Assembly (NCBI GenBank): GCA_963780795.1
Contig: CAWADH010000007.1
Span: 22,904-86,903 of the forward strand
Length of the DNA stretch: 64,000 nt
Source: DATJGR01 sp963780795
GTDB taxonomy: Bacteria; Pseudomonadota; Gammaproteobacteria; Pseudomonadales; Azotimanducaceae
Reading direction: 5' to 3'
Part shown: piece after piece, positions 43,848 to 52,924 of the stretch
How positions within the stretch are numbered: position 1 is the stretch's first letter
Layout of the letters: each line of letters opens with the position of its first letter
Program-made: the position numbers and the translations under genes
The notes under the pieces: model-generated
Database searches by the model: none
The model's input: only the letters and a program-made list of their open reading frames with translations
Told to the model about the DNA's origin: nothing

Positions 43848-45557
43848 TCAGTATCCTGCGGCACCGCCGCGGTTGCGCGGATCGCTCATGCCGAGCAGAT
43901 CGTCGCCGGAACGCATCACCGTATTCGCGTCGCCGATGCCGCGACCCCATGGCAGCGTCACGAACGTATGGCCGCGACTCTGCAGGATCTTCAACGTATC
44001 CGGCGAAATGCCCCACGGCTCGTAAATGACGCGATCCGGCATCCACTGATGGTGGAACCGCGGCGCGCCGACGGCATCGGAAACGTCCATGCCATGGTCG
44101 ACGACGTTGACCACGATCTGCAGCACGGTGGTGATGATCGTGCTGCCGCCGGGCGACCCGGTCACCAGCTTCGTGTGACCTTCCGAGTCGACCACGATGG
44201 TCGGCGTCATCGACGACAGCATGCGCTTGCCGGGCTCGATCGAGTTGGCCACGCGCCCGATCAGACCATACGAGTTCGGCGTATTTGCGCGCGCCGAGAA
44301 GTCGTCCATCTCGTTGTTCAACAGAAACCCCGCGCCTTCGACGACGATCTTCGAGCCGAACGACAGGTTCAACGTCGTGGTGCACGCCACCGCGTTGCCT
44401 GCAGCATCCATTACCGAGAAGTGCGTCGTCTGCGGACTCTCTTCGCGCGCGAGCCCCGGGCCGACGCTGGTCGACGGCGTCGCGCGCGTCGCCTCGAAGT
44501 CGGAGAAGCGCTGCACCGCGTAGCGTTTGTCGGTCAGTTTCGCGATCGGCACCGGATAGAAGTCCGGATCGCCGAGATACTCGGCGCGGTCCGCGTAAGC
44601 GCGACGTTCCGCTTCGACCATGAGGTGAATCGTCGCCGCTGAACCGTAGCCCGCAGCCTTGATGTCGAATGGTTCCAGCATGTTCAGCATCTGCACCAGC
44701 AGCACGCCGCCGGAGGACGGCGGCGCCATCGAATAGATCTGGTAACCCCGATACGTGCCTTTGATCGGTTCGCGCCACACCGATTTGTAGTCGGCGAGGT
44801 CGGCCGCGGTGATCAGGCCGCTGCCGCGTTTCATTTCCGCGACGATCAGATCGGCCGTGGTGCCCGTGTAGAAGCCGTCTTTGCCTTTGGCCGATATCAA
44901 CTCGAGCGTTTTCGCGAGTTCCGGCTGCTTGAACAGATCGCCCTGCTTGTACGCGCTGCCATCCTTCTTGATGAACACGCGCGCGCTGCCCGGGTGTTTG
45001 CGGAACTGCTCGGCGTCGTCGGCGAATTCGCGCGCGAGATCGTCGTTCAGCGCGAAGCCGTTCTTCGCCAACCGGATCGCCGGCGCGAGAATCGCTTTGC
45101 GCGACAGCGTGCCGTACTTGTCGAGCACGTCGAGCATGCCGGCGACGCTGCCGGGCACGCCCGACGCGAGATGCGAATCGGTAGACAGTCCAGGCACGAC
45201 GTTGCCGTTGGCATCGAGATACATGTCGCGCTGCGCCGCGGCCGGGGCGCGTTCGCGATGATCGTTCGTGACCACGCGACCGTCGGCGAGCCGAATCACC
45301 ATGAACCCGCCGCCGCCGAGATTGCCCGCTGCCGGATACGTCACCGCCAATGCAAAACCGGTTGCCACTGCGGCGTCGATGGCGTTGCCGCCGTCTCGCA
45401 TGATGTCGGCGCCGACCTGCGATGCGAGCGCGGACCGCGATGCAACCATGCCGTGCTGGCCATGCACCGCTTCCGGGCTTGCTGCCCACGCGATGGAGGT
45501 CGCCTGCAATGCGACGGCAACGACGAGCCCGACCAGCCAACGGGCTGTGCTATACAT
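43848..45557 (-). CDS. ggt: gamma-glutamyltranspeptidase / glutathione hydrolase
   Basis: Periplasmic enzyme that cleaves glutathione and transfers the glutamyl group. The 569-residue precursor has a signal peptide (ending SIAWA), LGGGGFMVI, and the self-cleavage site SPQT|THFSVMD that makes Thr377 the N-terminal nucleophile of the small subunit. LTGSPGGSTI-type and MVEAERRAYADRAEYLGDPD segments are typical. It opens the ggt-tpm-hydrolase operon and is divergent from the YcaQ-type gene, 39 nt away. Confidence 0.95.
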   Translation of the reverse strand: MYSTARWLVGLVVAVALQATSIAWAASPEAVHGQHGMVASRSALASQVGADIMRDGGNAIDAAVATGFALAVTYPAAGNLGGGGFMVIRLADGRVVTNDHRERAPAAAQRDMYLDANGNVVPGLSTDSHLASGVPGSVAGMLDVLDKYGTLSRKAILAPAIRLAKNGFALNDDLAREFADDAEQFRKHPGSARVFIKKDGSAYKQGDLFKQPELAKTLELISAKGKDGFYTGTTADLIVAEMKRGSGLITAADLADYKSVWREPIKGTYRGYQIYSMAPPSSGGVLLVQMLNMLEPFDIKAAGYGSAATIHLMVEAERRAYADRAEYLGDPDFYPVPIAKLTDKRYAVQRFSDFEATRATPSTSVGPGLAREESPQTTHFSVMDAAGNAVACTTTLNLSFGSKIVVEGAGFLLNNEMDDFSARANTPNSYGLIGRVANSIEPGKRMLSSMTPTIVVDSEGHTKLVTGSPGGSTIITTVLQIVVNVVDHGMDVSDAVGAPRFHHQWMPDRVIYEPWGISPDTLKILQSRGHTFVTLPWGRGIGDANTVMRSGDDLLGMSDPRNRGGAAGY

Positions 45558-45596
45558 GCGTATCCCCGATCCCTGGAAAGGCAGCGATTCTGACGG

Positions 45597-46793
45597 ATGG
45601 CTACGTCGACCGGCAACTCATTGCGTCGCATCGCACTCGATGCGCAAGGTCTGACGCGCGCCGAACCGTTCGGTCGAGGCATCGATGCGACGCACCGCGC
45701 GCTCGAGCAACTCGGCTACGTGCAGATCGATACCATCTCCATCGTTGCGCGCGCGCATCACCACACGTTCTGGAACCGCGTGCCGAACTACGACCCTTCG
45801 CACCTCGACCGGCTCGTTAGGGACCGCCGCGCCTTTGAATACTGGTTCCACGCGGCGTCATATCTGCCGATGCGCGACTATCGCTATGCGCTGCCGCGTA
45901 TGCACGCACTCAAAGGCGGCGAGCGTCATTGGTTCAAGGGCGATAAAAAGCTGATGCGCGCGGTGCTCGACCGCATTCGCGCCGAAGGCCCGCTGATGGC
46001 GCGCGACTTCGAGACACCCAAGGGTCGCAATCAGGGGTGGTGGGACTGGAAACCGGCGAAACGCGCCCTCGAACAGCTGTTCATGCAGGGCGATCTGATG
46101 ACCGCGGGGCGCGAAGGTTTTCAGAAGATCTACGACCTGCCGGAGCGAGTTTTGCCGTCGGATGTAGATACCTCCACGCCGACCATTGACGAGTTCGCCG
46201 GCTATCTGCTCGAAACGGCGCTGCGCGCGCACGGCTTCGCGATTCCGAAGGAAGTCACGTACCTGCGGCGCGGGTCGTCCATTCGAACCGCTCTGCGCGC
46301 GCGACTCGACGCAGACGTCGCCGACGGCAAACTGATCAGGATCAGAGAAGATCGCAGCGACTACTACGCGCGCCCCGAAGTGCTGGACCGCGCCGCGCCG
46401 CGCGTACCTGCGCGCGTGCGGCTGCTGTCGCCGTTCGACAACGCGGTGATTCAGCGCGACCGCAACGTCGCGCTGCACGAGTTCGACTATCAGATCGAAT
46501 GCTATGTGCCGGCGCCGAAGCGCCGTTTTGGATATTTCTGCCTGCCGATTCTCTACCGCGACCGCTTCGTCGGCCGCGTGGACTGCAAGGCGCAGCGCAA
46601 GCAACGCCGGCTCGACCTCCTGCATCTCCACATCGAACGCGACATCACGGAGCGGGACCGATTCGCCGCCGAATTCGCGAAGGCCGCACGCGAGTTCGCT
46701 GCGTTCAACGACTGCGACGCGGTGAACCTCGTCAAGATCTCACCCGCGGACTGGGGTCGTGGGGTACGCAAAGCGCTCGCGACTGGTGTTTAA
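45597..46793 (+). CDS. YcaQ/AlkX-type winged-helix DNA glycosylase
   Basis: 398-residue member of the HTH_42 (AlkZ/YcaQ) superfamily, which removes alkylated or crosslinked bases. Seen: LGYVQIDTISIVARAHHHTFWNRVP, where Gln-Ile-Asp is the QxD active-site motif of the YcaQ type rather than the QxQ of AlkZ; LMARDFETPKGRNQGWWDWKP; LLSPFDNAVIQRDR; the C-terminal RVDCKAQR. The start at 45597 begins MATSTGNSLRRIALDAQGL. No N-terminal export signal, so it is cytosolic. Confidence 0.88.
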   Translation: MATSTGNSLRRIALDAQGLTRAEPFGRGIDATHRALEQLGYVQIDTISIVARAHHHTFWNRVPNYDPSHLDRLVRDRRAFEYWFHAASYLPMRDYRYALPRMHALKGGERHWFKGDKKLMRAVLDRIRAEGPLMARDFETPKGRNQGWWDWKPAKRALEQLFMQGDLMTAGREGFQKIYDLPERVLPSDVDTSTPTIDEFAGYLLETALRAHGFAIPKEVTYLRRGSSIRTALRARLDADVADGKLIRIREDRSDYYARPEVLDRAAPRVPARVRLLSPFDNAVIQRDRNVALHEFDYQIECYVPAPKRRFGYFCLPILYRDRFVGRVDCKAQRKQRRLDLLHLHIERDITERDRFAAEFAKAAREFAAFNDCDAVNLVKISPADWGRGVRKALATGV

Positions 46794-46818
46794 TCGGCCA
46801 CTCAAACGGAGCGTTCCG

Positions 46819-47695
46819 ATGAACTACAGCCACCCGGAATATCTGACGTCCGCCGAAGACGTGCTCGACGGAATCGAGCGACGCGACAAACGCCTGCGCA
46901 TCTTCGACACCACCGTCTACCTCATCCCCGATCCGCCGCGCTATCGGGTAGAGAGCGGGCGCGACAACTATCTGAAGGGGCACATCCCGACGGCCGGCCT
47001 GCTCGACCTCACCCGCGGCATGTCCGACGCGTCGAGCCCGCTCGCCTTCACGCTGCCTGGCGTCCAGCAGCTGCAGGACGAGTTCCGCAAGTACGGCGTC
47101 GCCGACGACAGTCTGGTGGTGCTGTACAGCACCACGCACATCATGTGGGCCACGCGCCTGTGGTGGATGCTGCACTGGGCGGGCCACAAGAACGTGACGC
47201 TGCTCGACGGCGGCTACACCGGCTGGATCGAAGCGGGCCTGCCGATCGACAACAACCCCACGCCGTATCCGACCAGCAGCATGACGGTGGTACCGCAACC
47301 CGGCTTATGGGCGACGACGAGAGGAAGTGCTCGCCGCGGTCGGCAGCGGCGCCGTGTGCACGATCAACGCACTGTCGCCGGACGTATACGCCGGCACGTC
47401 GAAAACGAACTACGGCCGGCCCGGACACATCCCGGGGAGCAAGAACCTGTACTACGGCTCCATCCTGAACGGCCAGTCGTTCCGCAGCGCCGATGAAATA
47501 GCCGCGGCGTTGGAAAGCGTGGGCGCCCGCAGCGCCGATCGCATCATCACCTACTGCGGCGGTGGGATATCCGCCACCGTCGATGCGTTCGCAATGAAGC
47601 TGATCGGCTACGATAACGTCGCGGTGTACGACGGATCGATGTCGGACTGGGTGAGCGACCCGGCACTGCCGCTGGTCACCGGCTCCGCCCCCTGA
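46819..47695 (+). pseudogene. rhodanese-type sulfurtransferase broken by a one-base frameshift
   Basis: Two-domain thiosulfate/3-mercaptopyruvate sulfurtransferase. The first frame runs from ATG 46819 (MNYSHPEYLTSAEDVLDGIE; GGAG upstream) through the first rhodanese domain (VVLYSTTHIMWATRLWW, LLDGGYTGWIEAGLP) to about 47317. There it shifts, and the rest continues in the next frame (EEVLAAVGSGAVCTINALSP, GHIPGSKNLYYG, active Cys in IITYCGGGISATVDAFAMK, ending at 47695). Removing one A near 47317 (gcgacgAcgagag) restores W-A-T-R-E-E-V. Because both halves are fully preserved, a sequencing error or a very recent mutation is likely. There is no slippery heptamer to suggest programmed shifting. 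Confidence 0.8.
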
Positions 47696-47703
47696 AGCTC
47701 CCG

Positions 47704-48537
47704 TTAGGCGTCGCGATAGTCCGGCTTGCGTTTTTCGAGGAACGCGCCGACGCCTTCGCGCATGTCGCCGGTCTGCGCGACCAGAATCTGCTGCCGATCC
47801 TCCATCGCGATGACGGCTTCCAGACTGCCGGCATCGACGCTCATGTTGAGGCACTCCTTCGTCAGCCGGACCCCGACCGGCGAGTTGCCGAGAATCTCCT
47901 GCGCCATCGCACGACCCGCCGCCGCCAGTTCGTCCTGCACGACCACCTGCGAGATCAATCCGACCCGATGCGCGCGTTCGGCATCGATGAAGCGCCCGGT
48001 CAGCAGCAGTTCGGACGCCAGCGCGGTGCCGACCAGCCGCGGCAGGAAATACGACACGCCCACGTCGCACGCGGTGAGCCCGATGCGGATGAACGCCGCA
48101 TTCATCCGCGCGGCCGGAGCAGCGATGCGGATGTCCGAAGCCAGCGCCAGCGCAAAACCGCCGCCGCTCGCCGGGCCGTTGATCAGCGCGATGATCGGCT
48201 GCGGCGCACGCCGCATCCGCATCACGATCTCGCTGACGCGCCGCTGCACGCGTAAACCCGCAACCGGACCCGACTCGCCGTCGGCGCGATCTTCCTTCAG
48301 ATCGAGACCCGCGCAGAACCCGCGCCCCGCGCCGGTGAGCACCACCACCCTGACGGAGTGATCGGTGTAGAGCTCGCCGAAGTAGTGCTGCAGTTCGAGC
48401 ATCATCGTGCGGCTCATCGCGTTCAGCGCCGAAGGTCGGTTCAGCGTCAGCCAGTCGATGGCGCCTTCCTTCACCACCGACAGCGTTTCGTAGGAACCAT
48501 CCGGCTTCACCTTGGGTGAATAGAGACCTTCGCTCAT
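47704..48537 (-). CDS. enoyl-CoA hydratase/isomerase family protein
   Basis: Crotonase-fold enzyme, 277 residues, converting enoyl-CoA esters in fatty-acid breakdown. Motifs: LNRPSALNAMSRTM, GAGRGFCAGLDLKED (oxyanion loop), INGPASGGGFALALASDIRIAA, AFIRIGLTACDVGVSYFLPRLVG. The glutamates of the hydratase pair are not both evident, so an isomerase or another crotonase activity is possible. ATG start at 48537. A perfect palindrome lies 65 nt upstream, shared with the divergent phasin-like gene. Confidence 0.9.
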   Translation of the reverse strand: MSEGLYSPKVKPDGSYETLSVVKEGAIDWLTLNRPSALNAMSRTMMLELQHYFGELYTDHSVRVVVLTGAGRGFCAGLDLKEDRADGESGPVAGLRVQRRVSEIVMRMRRAPQPIIALINGPASGGGFALALASDIRIAAPAARMNAAFIRIGLTACDVGVSYFLPRLVGTALASELLLTGRFIDAERAHRVGLISQVVVQDELAAAGRAMAQEILGNSPVGVRLTKECLNMSVDAGSLEAVIAMEDRQQILVAQTGDMREGVGAFLEKRKPDYRDA

Positions 48538-48601
48538 CGCTTCCTCCGATTCGACAACTGCGGATTCACAACTACGCTTCGATTCGACAGGGACGTCTTC
48601 C

Positions 48602-48621
48602 GGTGGTCAAGGATGACCACC
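48602..48621. promoter_or_regulatory. perfect palindrome between divergent fatty-acid-related genes
   Basis: GGTGGTCA-AGGA-TGACCACC: exact 8-bp arms around 4 nt, between the enoyl-CoA hydratase gene and the phasin-like gene. No T-run follows, so an operator for a regulator of both genes is a reasonable guess. Confidence 0.5.
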
Positions 48622-48751
48622 CTTCCCAGCCCGCCGAGCAACGCGCTCCACCCTACCGAAGATGTGGCGCGGATGCCCGTAGTTCCCCGCAATGATTCCT
48701 GCCCGCTGTCTCTTGTAGACTCGCGACTCGCCCATCGAATCGTGGTGTACC

Positions 48752-49216
48752 GTGTCGATCGAATCTCTGAACGAAGATCTGGCTGCGCTCGAACGCGACG
48801 TGCGCGCGCTCGCGAACGAAACCGTGAAGCCGGCGGACGGCGTGAACGGCAGGGTGCGCAAGGTCGAGGAAGAAGTGGTGGCCGCCGAATTCATCGCTAC
48901 CGAGGAAACGATCGAAAACGTCAGCGGACTGCTGGCGGCGCTGTCGCAGATCGGCGAGATCCACAACCAACAGCTGCGCACCTTCTTCACCGATCACCGC
49001 GACACCCTGAAGGCACTCATGGAGGCGAGATCGCCGCTCGATCTCGCGCGGCTCGGATTCGAACATTGGAACCGCAGAGCGACGCATATCGCCGACGGGC
49101 TGACGCGCACGGTCGAGGTGATTTCCAGCGAGAGCCGCCGCGCGACCGGCTCCATCGCGGAAATGTGGAAGCCGTTCGTCGAACTGGTGCGCGGGGACTG
49201 GGCGGTGCGGCGCTAG
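48752..49216 (+). CDS. phasin-like helical protein, 154 aa
   Basis: Small, mainly helical protein without membrane segments. The C-terminal half (LDLARLGFEHWNRRATHIAD, RTVEVISSESRRATGSIAE, MWKPFVELV) resembles phasins, which coat polyhydroxyalkanoate granules, but the match is weak. GTG start at 48752. It converges with the acyl-CoA synthetase gene, the two stop codons sharing CTAG. Placement among acyl-CoA genes supports a lipid or PHA connection. Confidence 0.6.
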   Translation: MSIESLNEDLAALERDVRALANETVKPADGVNGRVRKVEEEVVAAEFIATEETIENVSGLLAALSQIGEIHNQQLRTFFTDHRDTLKALMEARSPLDLARLGFEHWNRRATHIADGLTRTVEVISSESRRATGSIAEMWKPFVELVRGDWAVRR

Positions 49217-50799
49217 ATCTGCCGCGCGCGGCCGGCCCAATAGGGCGCACGCACGTGGCGGCGCTGGATCTTGCCGCTCGGCAGCCTTGGTAAGTCACTC
49301 ACGAAATCGATCGACCGCGGCGTCTTGAATCCCGGTAGACGTGAGCGCGCGAACGCGATCAGTTCGGCGGCGAGTTCCGGAGTTCCCACTCGACCCTCTT
49401 CCAGCTGCACGACGCTCTTCACCTCTTCCCCCCACTCGTCGTTCGGCACACCGACGGTGCACACGTCGACCACTGCGGGGTGCTTCAGCAATTCCGCATC
49501 GATCTCCTGCGGATAAATGTTCACGCCGCCGGAGATGATCGTCTCGGCGTTGCGGCCGTTGAGAAACAGGTAGCCATCTGCGTCGAGATAACCCATGTCG
49601 CCGAGCGTGAACCAGTCGCCGCGATAACTCTGCGAGGTTTTGTCGGGTGCCTTGAAATATTCGAACCGGCCGACGTCGGGCGCCTTGAAGTACAACGTGC
49701 CGGACTGGCCCTGTGGCACTTCGTTGCCGTCGTCGTCGAGAATCCGCGTCAGCTCCGGAGTAGGCGAGCGGCCCACGGTGCCGGGTTTACGCATCCATTC
49801 TTCCGCCGTGACGAAGTAATTGCCGCCGCCCTCGGTCGCAGCGTAGTACTCGTATATCACCGGCCCCAACCACTCGATCATGGCGCGTTTCTCGTGCACC
49901 GGCGTCGGCGCGGCGCCGTGCAGCACGAAGCGCAAGCTCGACAGGTCGTAGCTGCGTCTCACGTCGTCCGGCAGCTGCAACAGGCGATGGAACATCGTCG
50001 CGACCATGTGCGTATGCGTAACGCCGTGTTGCGCGACGAGCCGCAAGGTCTCTTCCGCGTCCCATTTGTCCATGAATACCACCCCGACACCCACGCTGAG
50101 GGGCGCGGCGACGTTGAACGCCAGCGGCGCTGCGTGATAGGCCGGACCGGTGCACAGGCACACGTCGGTTTCCAGGTTCCATGCAGCGGCCACTTGCGAG
50201 GCACTGCGCACGACCGGTTGCTGACGGCGGTAGACGCCCTTCGGCCGCCCGGTAGTTCCGGACGTGTACAACATCTGGGTACCGCGCACCGGGTCGTCGA
50301 TGTCGTCGCCGACATAGGGAGCGATCGCATCTTCGTAATCGGTGAAACCTTCGACCGCGCCGTCGACGATCAGTCTGAGCCGCGCGCGCGGCGCATGGCG
50401 CAACGAGTCCGCGGCCGTCGGCAGCGTGCCGTCGTAGATCACCACGCTCGCTTCGCAGTCGTCGACCACGTAGCCCACTTCCTCGGCCGTCAGATGGAAA
50501 TTGACCGGCGTGAAGCGGATGCCGGTTCGCAACGCGGCGAGGTACGCCTCGACGAACGCGGGCCGATTGCGCGATACCAGCGCCATCGAGTCGCCGGCGC
50601 CGATGCCGTTCGCGCGCAGCAGACGCGCGAGTTGGTTTACGCGTGCGTTGAGTTCGGCGAACGTCCGGCTGCCAAACGGCGACGCCACCGCGAGCTTGTT
50701 GGGAAATCGCGACGCCACGTGCGCCACCACCATGCCGTGCAGCGCCGCCTGTTCCAGCGCTTCGGCCTGCGAACCGCTCATTCCGTTTCCCTGCCCCAT
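49213..50799 (-). CDS. acyl-CoA synthetase (AMP-forming)
   Basis: ANL-superfamily ligase activating a carboxylic acid to its CoA thioester, 528 residues. Motifs: MLYTSGTTGRPKGV (P-loop), YEYYAATEGGGNYF (A5-type), LGDMGYLDADGYLFLNGR, ISGGVNIYPQEID and GKIQRRHVR near the end, with the catalytic Lys in LPSGKIQRR. The start at 50799 (MGQGNGMSGSQ) follows GAGGGGGATGCG; the frame continues upstream without a ribosome site. It follows the histidine phosphatase gene by 28 nt. Substrate unknown; fatty, bile or aromatic acids are possible. Confidence 0.92.
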   Translation of the reverse strand: MGQGNGMSGSQAEALEQAALHGMVVAHVASRFPNKLAVASPFGSRTFAELNARVNQLARLLRANGIGAGDSMALVSRNRPAFVEAYLAALRTGIRFTPVNFHLTAEEVGYVVDDCEASVVIYDGTLPTAADSLRHAPRARLRLIVDGAVEGFTDYEDAIAPYVGDDIDDPVRGTQMLYTSGTTGRPKGVYRRQQPVVRSASQVAAAWNLETDVCLCTGPAYHAAPLAFNVAAPLSVGVGVVFMDKWDAEETLRLVAQHGVTHTHMVATMFHRLLQLPDDVRRSYDLSSLRFVLHGAAPTPVHEKRAMIEWLGPVIYEYYAATEGGGNYFVTAEEWMRKPGTVGRSPTPELTRILDDDGNEVPQGQSGTLYFKAPDVGRFEYFKAPDKTSQSYRGDWFTLGDMGYLDADGYLFLNGRNAETIISGGVNIYPQEIDAELLKHPAVVDVCTVGVPNDEWGEEVKSVVQLEEGRVGTPELAAELIAFARSRLPGFKTPRSIDFVSDLPRLPSGKIQRRHVRAPYWAGRARQI

Positions 50800-50827
50800 C
50801 GCATCCCCCTCGTTGCTGATCGATCTT

Positions 50828-51517
50828 TCAGATCGCGAGTTCCACCGCTCGCGCATCGCCGCGCAGGCCGCGCATCCACAACTGCTGCCCGCGTTCGTAG
50901 AACACGACGCCGTCGAGAAAGTCGACTGCGCCGGATGTCTCCACACCCAATCCCAACAGCCGGTCGCGCACCAGGTACAGCGACATGTCGTGCGAAACGC
51001 ACACGTCGAGCTGCGGTCGTTCGAGCGGCGCTTCGAGCTTCGATGCCACCACGCGACTGACGAGTTTCGCGGCGAGATCGGCCGGCATCATCACGTCGGG
51101 CGGTACGACACCGGCAAACCACTGCGCCAGAAACGCGACCTGTCCCTCAGCAGCCGTCATCGCGCGATACATCCGCATCTGATCGAGCACGTAGAACACG
51201 CCGAGCGCTTCGATCGGCCGGTGGCGCGTCACGCGACCACCCTCGTCGCCGTGTCCCTTCAGAATCAGCTGAACCGTTTCGACGCAGCGTTCTGCCGGGC
51301 TCGCATAGCCGCGCACCAGCAGATTCTTCGGCAACGACTTACCGAAATCTGCGGCGAAGATACGGCCTTCGTCGGTGAGCGGATTCAGCAGATCGTGACG
51401 TCCGGGTTCGAACTCGCGCGCCGAATGTCGAATCAGGGCAGCCACGTGATCTGCGCCTTCGCGATACACATCCGCGATCAGCGCAAGTGTGGCTTGTCCG
51501 TAGTGATTCACGCGCAC
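50828..51517 (-). CDS. histidine phosphatase family protein
   Basis: 229 residues. The phosphohistidine motif is ALIRHSAREF (RHS instead of the common RHG), with LTDEGRIFAADFGK, ASPAERCVETVQLI and a second His in VCVSHDMSLYL. This is the branch-1/branch-2 boundary type, so a phosphoglycerate-mutase-like or other phosphatase activity cannot be chosen. It is upstream of the acyl-CoA synthetase gene on the same strand and divergent from the acyl-CoA dehydrogenase gene. Confidence 0.82.
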   Translation of the reverse strand: MRVNHYGQATLALIADVYREGADHVAALIRHSAREFEPGRHDLLNPLTDEGRIFAADFGKSLPKNLLVRGYASPAERCVETVQLILKGHGDEGGRVTRHRPIEALGVFYVLDQMRMYRAMTAAEGQVAFLAQWFAGVVPPDVMMPADLAAKLVSRVVASKLEAPLERPQLDVCVSHDMSLYLVRDRLLGLGVETSGAVDFLDGVVFYERGQQLWMRGLRGDARAVELAI

Positions 51518-51649
51518 AACCTCGTAGCAGAGCCAGTTCGCCTGTATTAGTATCGATCCCCTCTCGCGATGACAAGTGTCGCGCGATCATTCGAAAGATC
51601 TAACGCGCGTCGCACGTTGCATTCGAACTAAAACACTGGGGGAAGACAC

Positions 51650-52882
51650 ATGGACCTTGGTATCTCCGAGCGCGTCAAGCCGCTCCGAAACGACATCCTC
51701 GATTTCATCGACAAGAACATCGTTCCCAACGAGCGCGTGTTCACCGAACAGATCAACGCCGGCGATCGCTGGGAACCCGCGCCGATCATGGAAGAACTGA
51801 AGGAGCGCGCCAAGAAGCGCGGGCTGTGGAACTTCTTTCTGCCGCATTCCGAACGCGGCGCCGGGCTCAACAACCTCGACTATTCGCACCTCGCCGAGAT
51901 CATGGGCGCGTACCCGATGTCGTCGGAGGTGTTCAACTGCGCGGCGCCCGACACCGGCAACATGGAAGTCATCGAGCGCTACGGCAGCGACGAGCACAAA
52001 GAGCGCTGGTTGAAGCCGCTGCTGAACGGCGAAATCCGTTCCGCATTCTGCATGACCGAACCGCTCGTTGCATCGTCGGACGCTACCAACATTTCTCTCG
52101 AGGCGCGACTCGACGGCGACGAGTGGGTGCTCAATGGCGAGAAGTGGTGGTCTTCCGGCATCGGCGATCCGCGCTGCAAAGTGCTGATCGTCATGTGCGT
52201 CACCGAGCCCGACGCAGCACGGCATTCGCGCCAGTCGCAGATCCTCGTTCCGCGCGACGCGAAAGGCATCGAGATCATCAAGATGCAGACCGTGTTCGGG
52301 TACGACGACGCGCCGCACGGTCATGGCCACGTGCGCTTCAACAACGTCCGCGTTCCGAAGGAGAACATCCTGCTCGGCTCCGGCCGCGGTTTCGAAATTG
52401 CTCAGGGCCGTCTCGGACCGGGCCGCATCCACCACTGCATGCGATCGATCGGCGTCGCCGAACGCGCGCTGGAACTGATGTGCCGCCGCTCCGTATCGCG
52501 CGTGGCGTTCGGCAAACCGCTGTCGGAACTGGGCGGCAACCTCGACAAGATCGCCGACGCGCGCATCAATATCGAAATGGCGCGGCTGCTCACGCTGAAA
52601 GCGGCGTGGATGATGGACACCGTCGGCAACAAGGTTGCGCGCAGCGAAATCGCGCAGATCAAGGTTGCGGTGCCGAAGATCGCGCTTCAAGTGATCGACG
52701 ACGCGATTCAGATGCACGGCGGCGCCGGGGTATCGCAGGTGTTCCCGCTCGCGAGAATGTACGCGGGCATGCGCACGCTGCGCCTCGCAGACGGTCCGGA
52801 CGAGGTGCATCGACGCACCGTCGCGCGGATGGAACTGGGCAAATACCCGGACAAGGATCCGCCGCGCACAGACGTCTGGTAA
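51650..52882 (+). CDS. acyl-CoA dehydrogenase (ACAD10/11-like)
   Basis: FAD-dependent oxidation of an acyl-CoA to the enoyl-CoA. 410 residues: N-terminal helical domain (GDRWEPAPIMEELKERAKKR), FAD segment (FCMTEPLVASSDATNISLEA, NGEKWWSSGIGDPR), and the C-terminal domain (RSVSRVAFGKPLSELGGN, ARLLTLKAAWMMDTVGNKVA, DAIQMHGGAGVSQVFPLARM, LRLADGPDEVHRRTVARMEL). The segment DGPDEVH is where the ACAD11/FadE-type branch places its conserved acid. GGGGGAAGACAC precedes the ATG. Followed after 42 nt by the SDR gene in the same direction. Confidence 0.94.
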   Translation: MDLGISERVKPLRNDILDFIDKNIVPNERVFTEQINAGDRWEPAPIMEELKERAKKRGLWNFFLPHSERGAGLNNLDYSHLAEIMGAYPMSSEVFNCAAPDTGNMEVIERYGSDEHKERWLKPLLNGEIRSAFCMTEPLVASSDATNISLEARLDGDEWVLNGEKWWSSGIGDPRCKVLIVMCVTEPDAARHSRQSQILVPRDAKGIEIIKMQTVFGYDDAPHGHGHVRFNNVRVPKENILLGSGRGFEIAQGRLGPGRIHHCMRSIGVAERALELMCRRSVSRVAFGKPLSELGGNLDKIADARINIEMARLLTLKAAWMMDTVGNKVARSEIAQIKVAVPKIALQVIDDAIQMHGGAGVSQVFPLARMYAGMRTLRLADGPDEVHRRTVARMELGKYPDKDPPRTDVW

Positions 52883-52924
52883 GCACGCTGAACTGAACAC
52901 AGAGGAAACCGACTGGGAGGGAGC

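Noticed and set aside
43612..45540. Open frame of 642 codons on the minus strand
   Set aside because: It is in a shifted frame over ggt and tpm; the ggt frame holds the autoprocessing site and signal peptide.
47300..47330. Programmed ribosomal frameshift in the sulfurtransferase
   Set aside because: There is no slippery heptamer or downstream pseudoknot; one extra base in a GC-rich triplet repeat (gcgacgacgaga) is the simpler reading.
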